A stretch of 64,000 nucleotides of DNA from Lunularia cruciata (lineage: Eukaryota; Streptophyta; Marchantiopsida; Lunulariales; Lunulariaceae). Position 1 is the stretch's first letter. Every line of letters begins with the position of its first letter. A program made the translations under genes and the position numbers. Shown here in pieces: positions 41,490 to 51,480 of this stretch. The stretch spans positions 14,079,001-14,143,000 of the forward strand of contig OX419755.1 of the NCBI GenBank assembly GCA_948567375.1, given 5' to 3'. The notes beneath the pieces were generated by a model. It had not been told where the DNA came from. It worked only from the letters and a program-made list of their open reading frames with translations, and searched no databases.

Positions 41490-42600
41490 TTATAGGAGAA
41501 GGGAGTCAATGGATTTAGTAAATTTTCAATTAGAATGCTACTTGAGCTTGATTGCCAGTCTATCAAGGTTCTCATCATCATACACTTTCCTGTCCAAGCT
41601 CTAAATTTGTAGCTTGAGTTTGTAGATCTTGGTCTTTGCTATCCTTCCTTGGATTGCTTCCTCCATCATGTCCACAAATTGATTATGTATGACCTCCAAC
41701 TATTTGAGGATTTTTCTTGCCCCTCTTTTGAGCAATTGTGCCATGCTTGGATTATGGTGGTTATCTCATCCACAAATTGAGGTCAATATGATGCATGCTC
41801 ATCCTTCTCCTAATTTAGCTATACAACTATCCCTTCAAATTGGATAAGCAATTTGTTGCAGTATTTGCTAGATTGTACATCTATAGTTACCAAGTGATTC
41901 TTTACTTTCTCTAGCTCTCCTTGGATTCTCTCCACCCCCTCATCCTCAGCCTTCAACTGCTTCTTTTATGTTTGCTACTTACCTTTGGCTTCAGGCTAAA
42001 TGGATCCCAACTCCCCTTGCAATCTTTGGAGTACCTTCTCCCTTGCTTCCCAATCTACAAGAAGCAAAGTGTTCTAGGTCTTTGCCTTGAACTACCTTTA
42101 CCTCTACATGTCCTAATAAGGAGGTAAGTCCACTTCTTATACTATATTGTTTGCCTTCTTGGCTTCTTCCTTGTACATGTCCCTCATTCTCCAAATCTCT
42201 ATCTTTGACATGACTTGCTTTACGTTCATGAGATATAAATTCTTATGTAATTTCTAAACAAAGGAGGTGTATTCTATGATGTCCTTGTAAGATTCTTGAT
42301 GTGTAGGCAAGATCTTCTCCATGAACTCCAAGACGGGCTCCACCAAGTGTATCACAAATTTTAATGCCCTCAATTATCAGATTTTTGCTTTGGAAGATGG
42401 ATGCACACTCTTCTATTGGTACTATAAGTTGGCATATCTCTCACTTAGGATGAACCTTTGATGGCTATCAAGGTAGTGCATCATGGACTATGAAAGCAAA
42501 GAACCAAAGTCCATCACACTCCTTTAAAGCTACAACTCCAAGGCACCTCTAAGATTGAAGTCATTTGTTCACTAGAGAACTCAATGAAAGAGAGATAGTT
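41490..42600 (-). pseudogene. Coiled-coil gag-like protein fragment, M3
   Basis: C-terminal half of the same family. VIHLVEPVLEFMEKILPTHQ (about 42340 leftwards), followed by ESYKDIIEYTSFV, a stop and KLH, aligns with the P1, P2 and M1 block. The stop codon there is TAG where a Gln codon is plausible. After IWRMRDMYKEEAKKA the frame is broken by a 59-bp copy of the LTR start (42089-42147). It continues as Lys/Glu-rich coiled coil to about 41520, then meets LTR L3. The N-terminal blocks are absent. The fragment abuts gypsy integrase sequence at its right, so it is truncated. Confidence 0.6.
42089..42147 (-). repeat. Stray copy of the LTR start
   Basis: About 59 bp almost identical to 41429-41487 of LTR L3 (one clear substitution, GGTAAG versus GGTTAG), including TACCTCTACATGTCCTAATA. 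It lies inside the coiled-coil frame of M3. Similarity ends abruptly at both sides. Confidence 0.8.
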
Positions 42601-42739
42601 GCAAATGAAAGGATGGTGAGTATCTTCTCATCCCTATTTTATATACTTGTGAATTAGTTACACACTAAAGTTACTAATCACTAAAGTTCCTTTAGGTACT
42701 AGGCTAAAAGTTATAAAGTCTAAAGTCAAAACTAATATG

Positions 42740-43917
42740 CATACCTAATCATCTTCCTTGAAGTGCTCTACCTTCTTCTTGCCTTGCATCTTGTCATAAC
42801 TCTCCTTCTTTTTTCTTTCCACTTGTTCAACTCAAACCATATTAATTTCTCTTGCCTCTTCAGATTCCATGATTTGATCCTTCTTTGACTTATTGATATT
42901 ACTTCTTTATGCCTTCTTCAATTTCCGAAGAATGCTTTGAAAAGAAAGATCAAAATTGGAAAAGTAGATTGGAAAAGTAGATTCAAACACAAATAGCAAA
43001 TGAAATGGAGAGTATTTGGTGGTTGTCGTTGTGGTTGTCCAATACTCTCATAGAACGGCATGAATCCTCTTATCCCAATGAATTTTAGCCTCTTCCATTT
43101 CTGCATCTTTGCCAACATCATGCACAAGGTATGATTGGTTCTCTATACCAAGCCATTGGAGTTTGGCTTATAGGATGTGGTCAGTCCATGTGTGATGGAG
43201 AAGTGTTGTAGCATAAACTCCTCATTTATCAAGTTTACTCCATAAACTTATGCCTCTTCAATTTCCTAAGAATGCTTTGAAAAGTAGAAAGATCAAAATG
43301 AATTGGAAAAGTAGATTCAAATACATATACCAAATTAAATGGAGATAATTTTTTAGTTGTCTTTGTGGTGGTCCAATACTCTCATAGAATGGCATGAATC
43401 CTCTTGTCCCAATGAATTTTATTGTAAACTTTCCTCCTTTATCCAAAACCAAGTCCAAAGGGCAACCAAACCTAGTGAGATGTGCTCAAAAAGAAATCTA
43501 CAAACTTCATCTTCATTCTTATCACTCAATGGTCTAGCCTCAACCCACTTGGTAGATAATCAATATCTACCACAATGCACCAATTTTTCTTGGAGGTTCT
43601 ATTGAGAGGACTTACAAGATCAATTCTTTATTTCTCAAAATGTCATAGCAATGGAATTAATCTATGAGGTAGAGTGGTGGTACACTTCCTAGCAAAAGCT
43701 TGACAAAAATTACAAGTTTTTCAATAATCAAGGTTATCCTTGAAAATCTCCTTCCATGATAACTTGCATTTAGAAGTTTATAAGTAATTATTTTTCCTGC
43801 AAAGTGATCTCCACACACTAAACTATCATGAAACTCCTTCATGAGTAGGATATACTCTTCCTCAAATACTACTGTTTGATTATCTACTCTTTGGTAAAAA
43901 AGGATATCCTCCACCAT
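42740..43917 (-). pseudogene. Ty3/gypsy integrase, rearranged
   Basis: Integrase inserts element cDNA into the host genome. Visible in order are the zinc-binding region (43850 leftwards: FHDSLVCGDHFAGKIITYKL), a core start (about 43590: IVVDIDYLPS, resembling VDYFTKW with the first catalytic Asp) and VLDKGGKF (second Asp, about 43450). The C-terminal core follows, ending with a YDK...K..HFKEDD tail (about 42760). The core is rearranged. VLDKGGKFTI runs straight into KFIGTRGFMPFYESI, then the expected LQHFSITHGLTT and NGLV segment appears, then KFIGIRGFMPFYESI again. The codon after NGLV, where integrases have the catalytic Glu, is TAG (43145-43143). It is non-functional. Confidence 0.8.
42911..43422. 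repeat. Direct duplication inside integrase
   Basis: Segments 42911-43088 and 43251-43422 are similar over about 175 bp (for example TCTCATAGAACGGCATGAAT versus TCTCATAGAATGGCATGAAT) and are separated by about 160 bp of other integrase sequence. A 17-bp local duplication, GGAAAAGTAGATTGGAA-like, is also present near 42960. Confidence 0.75.
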
Positions 43918-45110
43918 TGTATAAGGTCTATCTTGCTACAAGGGCCTTCCTCTCTAGTATAGATCCCATTTGGATGGTTAACACTTGTAACAAAGTCCAC
44001 AATCTCCTTGTACTCCATTGGAACCTTTTGAGAGATTGAAATAGTCATAAGCTCTTCATCTAAGATGAAATCATCCAATGGCTCATTTCCATTATGATGA
44101 TAGGTCTTAGATAACAACAACATTTGTGTGTTTCTTTCTTGGCCTATTTCCAATGATGTAATCATACTCAAGTAAGAGTATCATCCACCTTGCTAGCCTT
44201 CCTTCCACATTAGGCTTGTTGAAAATGGACTTCAAAGCCTAATGATCAAGGAAAATTGTGACCATCCTTGAAAATTGTGACCATCCTTCCCCAAAAATTG
44301 GTGTAACTTTGTCAAGCTTGAATAGAAGGGAAGCTTTGAGAATGTCCTCACCTTTTTAAGATCCATTTCTATTTTATTGTTGGAAATGATATACCCCAAA
44401 AGTAGCCTTCTTCACAACCAAAGATGCACTTCTTTGGGTTTTGTGATGCATTTGCTTCATCCAAGCATTGCAAGATCTTGATCAAGTGCTCAAAGTGCCC
44501 CTCCTTGCTCCAATCAACACAAAAGTCATCAATGAAATCCCTCACAAGTGTCCCAATGAAACGTTCAATCATCCTGTTCATGAACTATTGATATATGCTT
44601 GGATGATTACAAAGCACAAAAGGCATGACCTCAAAAGTGTAAGTACAAAGTGTAAGTGTACGAAGGTATGGTGAATGTGGTGAGTTGTTGATGCTCTAGT
44701 ATAACCTTGATTTGTTTATAGCCATTATAACCATCCCCAAAATTGTATCTCTCATGACCAACAACCTCCTTTAGGGTTTTATCAATGAATAGCAAGGATT
44801 ATTAGTCCTTCTTGGTGACAAAATTCAGTTTCTTATAATTCACTTATATTCAGAGTTTGCCATTATGCTTTTGCACAATTATAATTGTAGAGACCATTAT
44901 AAATTCCTCACCTCAAAGATTAATTTGTCCTCCTTAAGCTTATCAATATCCTCCTTCACAACCAAAGTTGTTGGTGGGCTAATGTGATTTTTTTCTTGGA
45001 AAATAGTTCTTGCATTTGACTCCATCTCCACCTTTTGATGCTCCTCCAATGTGACTTTCTTGAGATCCTTTCTAATTGAAAGCAAACACATGGATATACT
45101 TACATAAAAA
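43918..45110 (-). pseudogene. Ty3/gypsy reverse transcriptase and RNase H
   Basis: RT copies element RNA to DNA and RNase H removes the RNA. Read leftwards: TTLVVKEDIDKLKEDKLIFE (about 44975; N-terminal RT block), VQKHNGKL, VNYKKLN and FIDKTLKEVVGHERY (44860-44790). Then FGDGYNGYKQIKVIL (block with the first catalytic Asp), and an open frame 44581-44369 with RDFIDDFC (FIDD at 44536-44525, the YxDD box) and KKCIFGCEEGYFWG. RNase H follows with VTIFLDH, ALKSIFNKP and GRLARWMILLLEYDYIIGNR (about 44260-44130). Order and spacing match gypsy pol. Stops, a frameshift after the RT blocks and a 19-bp tandem duplication (44251-44288) inactivate it. Confidence 0.85.
44251..44288. repeat. Perfect 19-bp tandem duplication
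   Basis: GAAAATTGTGACCATCCTT occurs twice back to back in the RNase H coding sequence. Nineteen is not a multiple of three, so it shifts the frame. Confidence 0.9.
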
Positions 45111-45114
45111 CTCT

Positions 45115-45950
45115 TCAAATCTTACCTTCTCCTCCTTTGTGACCTTTAAGTATGGTCCTAGTATTGGGACCATACTTAAGGGTAGATAGTCTCCTCTCTA
45201 CCTCTTCAAGTGTCATTGTTGATCTATCATGATCCCTCAAAACCTCTGGCTTAGGTACAAAATCCATAGCACAGAAGTGGTGCACATCTAAATCTGATTC
45301 AGATTCATCCTCATGTAAAAATGTCTCTTCCTCCCTATTGGTGTCCACACTTGTAGTTCCTTCTGAATCTGGTTCTTAGTAATCATAGATGGTGTATCTA
45401 AATGTGAGATATGGTTTGTATTGGTTATTAGAATTATAACTTGATAGTTTGATTGCGTAATTATTAATTATTCTTTGTGTCATCAACCAATTGTCTTAGT
45501 TGCTCTCAACCATGGGCTCCCAAGTAGCAAATCATAGCTTGCATCCTTCAAAACTTGGAAAGTCATAAGATTGTGAACTTCCATAAATGATACTACAACA
45601 TTGTCCAGCACATCCATCAATCAAACTTGTTGCTTGTTTGCCATGTTGACTACAAATTTTGAAGGTCTAGAGTGTATCATACCTAACTTCTTCATTTACT
45701 TCTTTGACATGACATTCATCATAGATCTTCCATAAAAAATTGCATCATTGATTTGTGTGACCATCCATCCTCACATCAATCTTGGAGGTATATTCACAAG
45801 CCTTCCATGGTGTTGGTTTTGTATCAACCACCTCAATTGATATTGAAGTCTTCTCCTTTTCCTTCTTCTCTCTCTTCCTCCTTGTAGAACTCAAGCCACC
45901 CTTAAGCTCCTTTCTCAAGGTAGGATTTGAATCAAGCAACTAACATATTG
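45115..45950 (-). pseudogene. Gypsy protease-like region upstream of RT
   Basis: Read leftwards from 45939: a 64-codon frame with a Lys/Arg/Glu-rich stretch (KREKKEKEKTSISIEVVD). Then FVVNMANKQQ, VLDNVVVSFMEVHNL and ASYDLLLGSPWLRATKTIG (45557-45500), the LLGRPWL-type end of a gypsy aspartic protease. The catalytic D-S/T-G triad itself is not clear. A 77-codon acidic frame (45348 to 45115; HEDESESDLDVHHF) links to RT. The region cleaves the polyprotein in live relatives; here it is interrupted by stops. Confidence 0.6.
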
Positions 45951-46662
45951 GGATGTTAGTCACAAGCATGATGTTAGCCTTGTGACTACCAATGTCCTCC
46001 AACATATTGTATTCCTGTTGTTTCTTTGAAAGCAATAAATCATCCATCCCCAATTCTTCCTTAGAGTCCTTGTTGATGGTGTTGAAGTGGCCATAAGGGT
46101 GATCCTAGTAGGCATAGGACTATCTTTTCTAGGAGTGAATCATTGAGAAGAACTTATATCTTCTGAAAATCAAACTCTCTTTTTCTCTTGTGCCAAAAGC
46201 TCCAAGTTATTGATTTACGCTCCACAAGGAGATATACAATGTCATATGAAATCCTTCTCCAAAAACTCAATCAATGTTGTTCAAAGTTCTTCTAAATCTT
46301 TTGGTGAGAGTTGATAGATTGATCAACTCATTAAAATACTACTTGGTGTAATACTTCAAGGACAAGAGAAGGGAGAAAACACATATTACACACTCAAACA
46401 TTCAATGCTCTCAATGAGCACCTTTTCTTTATTATGTAGACAAAGAGGATCTCCTCCAAGGAAGCTCCACCATAGGATTAAGCACACAGATAGGTGACAT
46501 GTCAGCAAGCTCCACCCTTGGATTATTTACTTGGATGGGTGACATGTTGGTCTAGGTCCTATCTAGTAGGTCAAACAAGCTTTGACCGGAGTGAATCTTC
46601 CTAAGAATCTCAGAATCACATGAGTAAGGTACCGTTGGAAAGCTCTCAACAAGACAAACCAA

Positions 46663-46682
46663 GGGGTAGGGAGGGAGGGGGG
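46663..46682 (+). other. G-quadruplex motif
   Basis: Four G-runs of 4, 3, 3 and 6 separated by TA, A and A. It fits the quadruplex rule on the plus strand, opposite to the direction of the surrounding gypsy segments. Confidence 0.7.
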
Positions 46683-46752
46683 TGGCACATTTTCAAGGCC
46701 TAATTCACCCATTTAGGCCTCTAAAATTGCCTTCAAAGATCTCAGGCATATT

Positions 46753-47045
46753 TCTGTTTGTACTCTATTAGTAGAAGTCCCCTTTTGGTGATACCTCTTT
46801 CTGATCTGTTTATTCCATCATGTGTAACATCCTCCTAGATGTTACTAAACCAATTTTCACCTATAAATCATATGTCTAGCTGTTGGTTCTAAGGTTCTCA
46901 AGTCTATTTTGGTTTCTGCACTATTAGTAAAAGTACTCTTTTGGTGATACTCTTATTTGATCTATTTTGACTATCATGTATAACATCATTCTAGATGTTA
47001 CCAAATAGAATGTCACATCTAGATCATATGGCTAGCTCTTGGTAT
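46753..47045. repeat. Diverged tandem duplication, period 156
   Basis: Two units share CTATTAGTA.AAGT, TTTTGGTGATAC and ATCATGT.TAACATC, then TAGATGTTAC and AT.ATATGTCTAGCT-like words. The divergence suggests an old duplication. Confidence 0.65.
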
Positions 47046-47399
47046 TACACTTGGCAATAGCTCAATCTTGAAGAGCATACCTTGATGAGATGGTAATATC
47101 TTTGGGAGATCATCCGAAAAAAATTTTACAACCTCTTGAATTATAGAATCAACTACTAAATTTTGAGTCTTCTTATAGTCATCAGATTTTCCTTACAAAA
47201 TGGTTATGATCCACATAGCAACAAAAGTAATATTTTTCCAATGCTTGTTCTATAACCGCTATACTAACAAACTTCTCATCTCATGATTGATTACTCTTAG
47301 GTGTCTTACTCAAAGGTTGTTTAAGCTATTACTTAAGTTGTTTGGTACATGAACAACCTGATTCATAATTATTGTCTTGGTGTTGTATTTGAATCTATA

Positions 47400-48900
47400 A
47401 TCGGGTGCAATCAAATTGACCTTATGATATTCAAGCCAAGGAAGATCTGGAATGACATTTTGTGTAGTGTAGTGGATCTAATATAAATTTATGCACTTTG
47501 AATGCTCCTTCCCAATCTTGAATGCAATAAGATGTGAGGTACAAAATGCAAAAAGAATTTTACCATCCTCTACAATCAATTTGATACCAAATATTAGCTT
47601 GATAAGAATGTATAATTCCTTTGGTAATTATATGCACATGCAATTCTCATAGCTTCCACTGGTAATTATATGCACATGCAATTCTCATAACTCCCACAAT
47701 CAACCAAATTCATATAACCATCATTGGATATCATACTTGGCAAGTGTATCAAAGTTGCATAGACTGAACCGTCAATCCCATTGGAACAAATCAAGTTCTC
47801 AATAAGTGGCTTGATATATCCTATTGAGAATCTTCATTTCCTTGATCATCATGTTCCAAGAACTCCATTTGGGCAATGAACAAGGCTGTCTATTCCTAAT
47901 TGGACATTTGGCAATGCAATGTCCAATTTGGCAATAATAGAAGCAACCACTATTTTGTAGGAATCTTTATGTATCCTTTGTGTAAAGTGGTTTCTATTGG
48001 ATAGTATCAATCTCCATTATTGGCTCTTCTACCCATGTGTAATGTATTTGTAGGTTTTGTGAAGGTCTAGGTCAAGACCAAGTTATGGCAACCAGGGCAT
48101 CAAAGTGCTCAACCAATTACCTAGTTTTATTCTAAATGTTTAGGTCTATGTATGGTTACTTTTATTTTTTTATATGATTTCAAGCCACTCATGAACCAAT
48201 CCAAACCTTGACTATCTAATATCTCTAGATTCTTCATTATTGTGTTTTGGAATTGTGTAATGTAGCTACTCATAAAAAAATCTGCTTCCTGTCTTCCATT
48301 CTATCTTAAGCAACTTGTGTGACATTCTCCACTTGGAATTTCCTAATTATTGCACTCTTGAATTCTTCTCATGTCATTATTGAAGAAAAACTTCCATTGA
48401 GCTTGCTCTATACAAATTTATTACTATGTTTTTGCCATTCCATCTGAATGGCTTGAAAATCCATCTCCATTCATCTAGAAAATTTTTAGCTTTAAAATAA
48501 CATTTGCAGTTGGACACAATATTCTGTATTACACTTGATAGATTCTAACCTTCAAATACCTTTGGTTTTAGAAATCAAACTCAATGTTCTCCTTCTCAAA
48601 AAAAAATTTATTTACTTGCTCCTATCATTGACTATCATGACCCTCTCTTTCAAAAATAGAGTTAGATGTTCAATCTGTTATTGCATACCAATGATAGCTT
48701 TTGGTATTGCCACCATGATTATTACTCTACCAAGCTACCTACTTGTAATTATCTAATGTAACATATACATGCAACATGTACACCACTTTTTTTAAGTTAA
48801 AATCATAAGGATCAATTGTTCATTGGACAAGGTGAAAATTTATAATTTATTTACTTATTTAGAAAATTTTACCCAAAGCATAAAATTATGAACAATGTAA
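47400..48900 (-). pseudogene. Ty3/gypsy gag, zinc knuckle and protease remnant
   Basis: Read leftwards from the primer site at 49007. Retrotransposon gag capsid-like sequence includes NFLDEWRWIFKPFRW (about 48470), EEFKSAIIRKFQVENVTQVA (about 48370), DRMEDRK, SSYITQFQNT and LDWFMSGLKSY. At 47945-47901 CFYYCQIGHCIAKCP is a slightly irregular CCHC zinc knuckle: spacing CX3CX3HX4C instead of CX2CX4HX4C. Next come NDGYMNLVDCG (47731-47699), where gypsy proteases have D-S/T-G, and PWLEYHKVN (about 47440), the end of a protease domain. Gag would bind element RNA. Many stops make it a pseudogene. A 38-bp duplication (47623-47689) lies in the protease. Confidence 0.75.
47623..47689. repeat. 29-bp repeat pair, period 38
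   Basis: A 29-bp unit beginning GGTAATTATATGCACATG occurs at 47623-47651 and, identically, at 47661-47689, in the protease remnant. A 38-bp step would shift the reading frame. Confidence 0.9.
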
Positions 48901-48904
48901 AATG

Positions 48905-48950
48905 ATGCTTTAGCAGTACATGGACATGCTTTAGCAGTACATGCTTTAGG
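48905..48950. repeat. 18-bp repeat in gypsy leader
   Basis: ATGCTTTAGCAGTACATG occurs at 48905-48922 and 48926-48943, with a third partial copy at 48941-48950. It lies just downstream (minus sense) of the primer site. Confidence 0.85.
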
Positions 48951-48994
48951 AGAAATGGATTTGGTGGTCTATAGATTCTATCCATCTCACTTTT

Positions 48995-49007
48995 GCTCTA
49001 ATATCAA
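48995..49007 (-). other. tRNA-iMet primer-binding site
   Basis: The minus strand reads TTGATATTAGAGC. It differs from the plant initiator-Met primer site TTGGTATCAGAGC by two transitions. It sits directly against the LTR end TTTTACA and is followed by gypsy gag, as expected for priming of minus-strand cDNA. Confidence 0.75.
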
Positions 49008-49330
49008 TGTAAAAGGCCAAGGAGAGAAATGGAAGATCAAATTGGAAGAGCACATTGGAACTCTCAAGTGAGTGAAACTTTGAATGCCTAGCCTGAGTTT
49101 TGGCTTTGGTACAATTCTCCCAAGAGGCTTCCAAGGAAGGGTCCTTCTTGAAGTTTCCTTACTTGGAGTGCAAGCTAAGTAAGCATTTTTACTTGGCATG
49201 CAAGTTAAGTTAGCCATTTACTTGGCATAGAAGCTAAGTTAACCATCAACTTGGTGTACAAGAAAGTTGTAAGAAAATTTTCCCCAAGAAGTTTGTTGGA
49301 TGCTGCTAGAACATTCTTAAAGTTACCTAG
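49008..49330 (-). repeat. Gypsy LTR (3' part)
   Basis: On the plus strand it begins TGTAAAAGGCCAAGG, so the minus-strand LTR ends CCTTGGCCTTTTACA against the primer site. It includes the 30-bp tandem repeats at 49159-49260. The other LTR border and the partner LTR were not found, so the right boundary is approximate. Confidence 0.55.
49159..49260. repeat. 30-bp tandem repeat in gypsy LTR
   Basis: Units start at 49159, 49189 and 49219, with a degenerate fourth near 49249. The core TTACTTGGCATGCAAGTTAA varies slightly between units. Confidence 0.8.
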
Positions 49331-51064
49331 CTATATATTAATTTTTTGACCTATTTGTTATATTTATCTTCTACTAACTCCATATTATTATTATGATATT
49401 GTTTAAATGATCAGTTATTTTCAAAATTAATTTCAAAGATGAAGATAATAAGTATTATCTAAATTGGAATCAAAGTACCACATTATGTAGAGAGATAATT
49501 ATGAAGTTTTTAGAACTATACACTTCATAAAAATTAAAGCTTGTACAACAAAGTGTGAGAAATTTATTATCCTCAAGACAAAGTATAGCCATGTGCAAAG
49601 AATAATATTGGTGAACTTATTCCTCTTCTATGATATCTGCCTTTTTAAGTGGATAATTCATCTACAAATAACAAAAATTGAATTCTTTCTATGATTTCTG
49701 TGATTGAAATTCCTGCTAGGAATATGTTCAAAATAATAAAACTAGATTGGAACTAGATCTCAATATTTGCAAGAAATTATAGACCTTTTTGATCAATCAC
49801 ATCTTGTTCAAACAACTATATCGTCTATTGTAGTTTTACAGAAGATAAATACTTGAGCTTTTTAGCCTTCACTAAGGTCGCTCATCCTTGAGTTTTAATA
49901 TGAAATGTATCCTTATCCTAACCATGAACCATCTTGATTGATCATGACTGGATCCATAATCACCTTAGGAAGAGTTGATTTCCTTTTGTCATTCAAGAAG
50001 ATATTAATTGTGGTGATGAATCCATAGTCCTTCAATTCTTCGATTTTAAAAGAAACTTTTCTCAATGTTCCCTTAGTTCTCCTAATGTCATTGTCTGTAA
50101 CTTGGGCTTTAAAGAAAGCTTCCTATGTCAGTTGGTGCTTCAACAATATACATCTCATTTTTTTAATGTCTTGTATAATCTTTCCATAGTCATATACAAA
50201 TTAAAAGTCTATCTTTAAAGAGTGAATCCCATGTATGTGTGAAACGTAAGTACATGGGAGCACTATAACCACACCTGTAAATATGGTAGTCTTCTTACTA
50301 GTACCATTGGTAACATTCAAAGAAGATAAATTTACATACACTTTCACCATGAAACTCCTAGTAGAGCCCTAAATTTGCCTTACTCATTATATTTCTTTCC
50401 ATGGATAGCAAAAACCCAATGCCTTACCCTACCTACATATTAGAAGATGTGCCCTTTTCGTTTGGATTTGCTTGTTTATCGCTACCCTCTTGACTCATCC
50501 TACTCAATATTGTGTATCTCATGCATAATTGTTACAAAGCGCTCTATCTTTGGACTTGTTTGCACACTTTCAAAATTGCTAGATGACCTTTGTCCCCTTT
50601 CTATCATTGTGTCTCACTCAAAAACACATAAATAATCATTCACCCTTCATTAATACAATTAAATTACTCATTGACGTACCGTCCAAGTTGCAATCATGTA
50701 ATTCTAAAATCCAATATTGATCGAGTGTGAGAAGGTTGATAATATGCACATCCTACCTTACGTAAAAGAAACTAACCTATTAGTCATGGATTAGGATAAA
50801 GGATTATTATCTCAAGTCCTATTGAGGAAGTCTTGTAGGGAAGAGGTTGAGATAATTCATGAAGAAGAATTTTACTATAAGAAATCATGAGTAGATTTCA
50901 GTTTATTTAATTTGATAAATCTATTTTTATTAAAAATCTGTTTGAACTATAAAACTTTCTTAATTCATAAACTAAAACATAAGGCGGAATGAGTATTGAT
51001 GAAGAAAATTACGGATTCATTATATATAATTGATATCATTTACATATAATTGATATCCTTTACG
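49331..51064. other. Unrecognised repeat-like region
   Basis: About 1.7 kb with retrotransposon-like texture but no recognised domain. A minus-strand stretch around 50090-49960 has FKIEELKDYGFIT and STLPKVIMDPVMINQDGS, which looks coding-like but matches no family I know. A 62-codon plus frame at 50447-50635 is likewise unassigned. Confidence 0.3.
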
Positions 51065-51300
51065 GTTCTGTCTTGAAAAGAGACTTATAGATCATACCAT
51101 TACAAATTACCATCGTTTGTGAAGAAGACAAATCTGGAGTGTTCTGTCTTGAAGAAAAAAATATAGATCATACCATTACATCTTACCATCATTGTCAAGA
51201 AGACACATCCGGAGCATATTACGATGACAAGGCCATCACATCACAAGCATATGCATTTGAAAAGAAAATTATACATCACACCATTACATTTTTTCACGAT
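51065..51300. repeat. 76-bp tandem repeat
   Basis: Units begin GTTCTGTCTTGAA at 51065 and 51141, with a third degenerate partial unit near 51255. Each contains TAGATCATACCATTACA, TTACCATC and GAAGAAGACA-type words. Confidence 0.75.
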
Positions 51301-51480
51301 AAATTTACAAAATATTAAAATTGTATGGTTAACATATTGTATATACAAAAAACTTAAAATTTAATTATTAATTTAAAATTTAAAAATAATTATAACAATA
51401 AAATATATTTATTATAATAAAATAAATTATTTATAATTTTATATATTATATATAACAACAAAATTTACATGAACCATCAA
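51301..51480. other. AT-rich island
   Basis: Nearly pure A/T with ATTTAAAATTT words. It ends with ACAACAAAATTTACATGAACC (51455-51474), which recurs in the 53.8-55.2 kb island. Confidence 0.65.

Larger units (their letters stand above)
45951..47400. mobile_element. Sequence between two gypsy segments
   Basis: About 1.45 kb with no recognised coding domain, separating the protease-RT-integrase segment from the gag-protease segment. It contains a G-rich run (46663-46682) and a 156-bp-period duplication (46753-47045). It may be an insertion or remains of LTRs. TATA-like or TG...CA borders were not identified. Confidence 0.35.
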
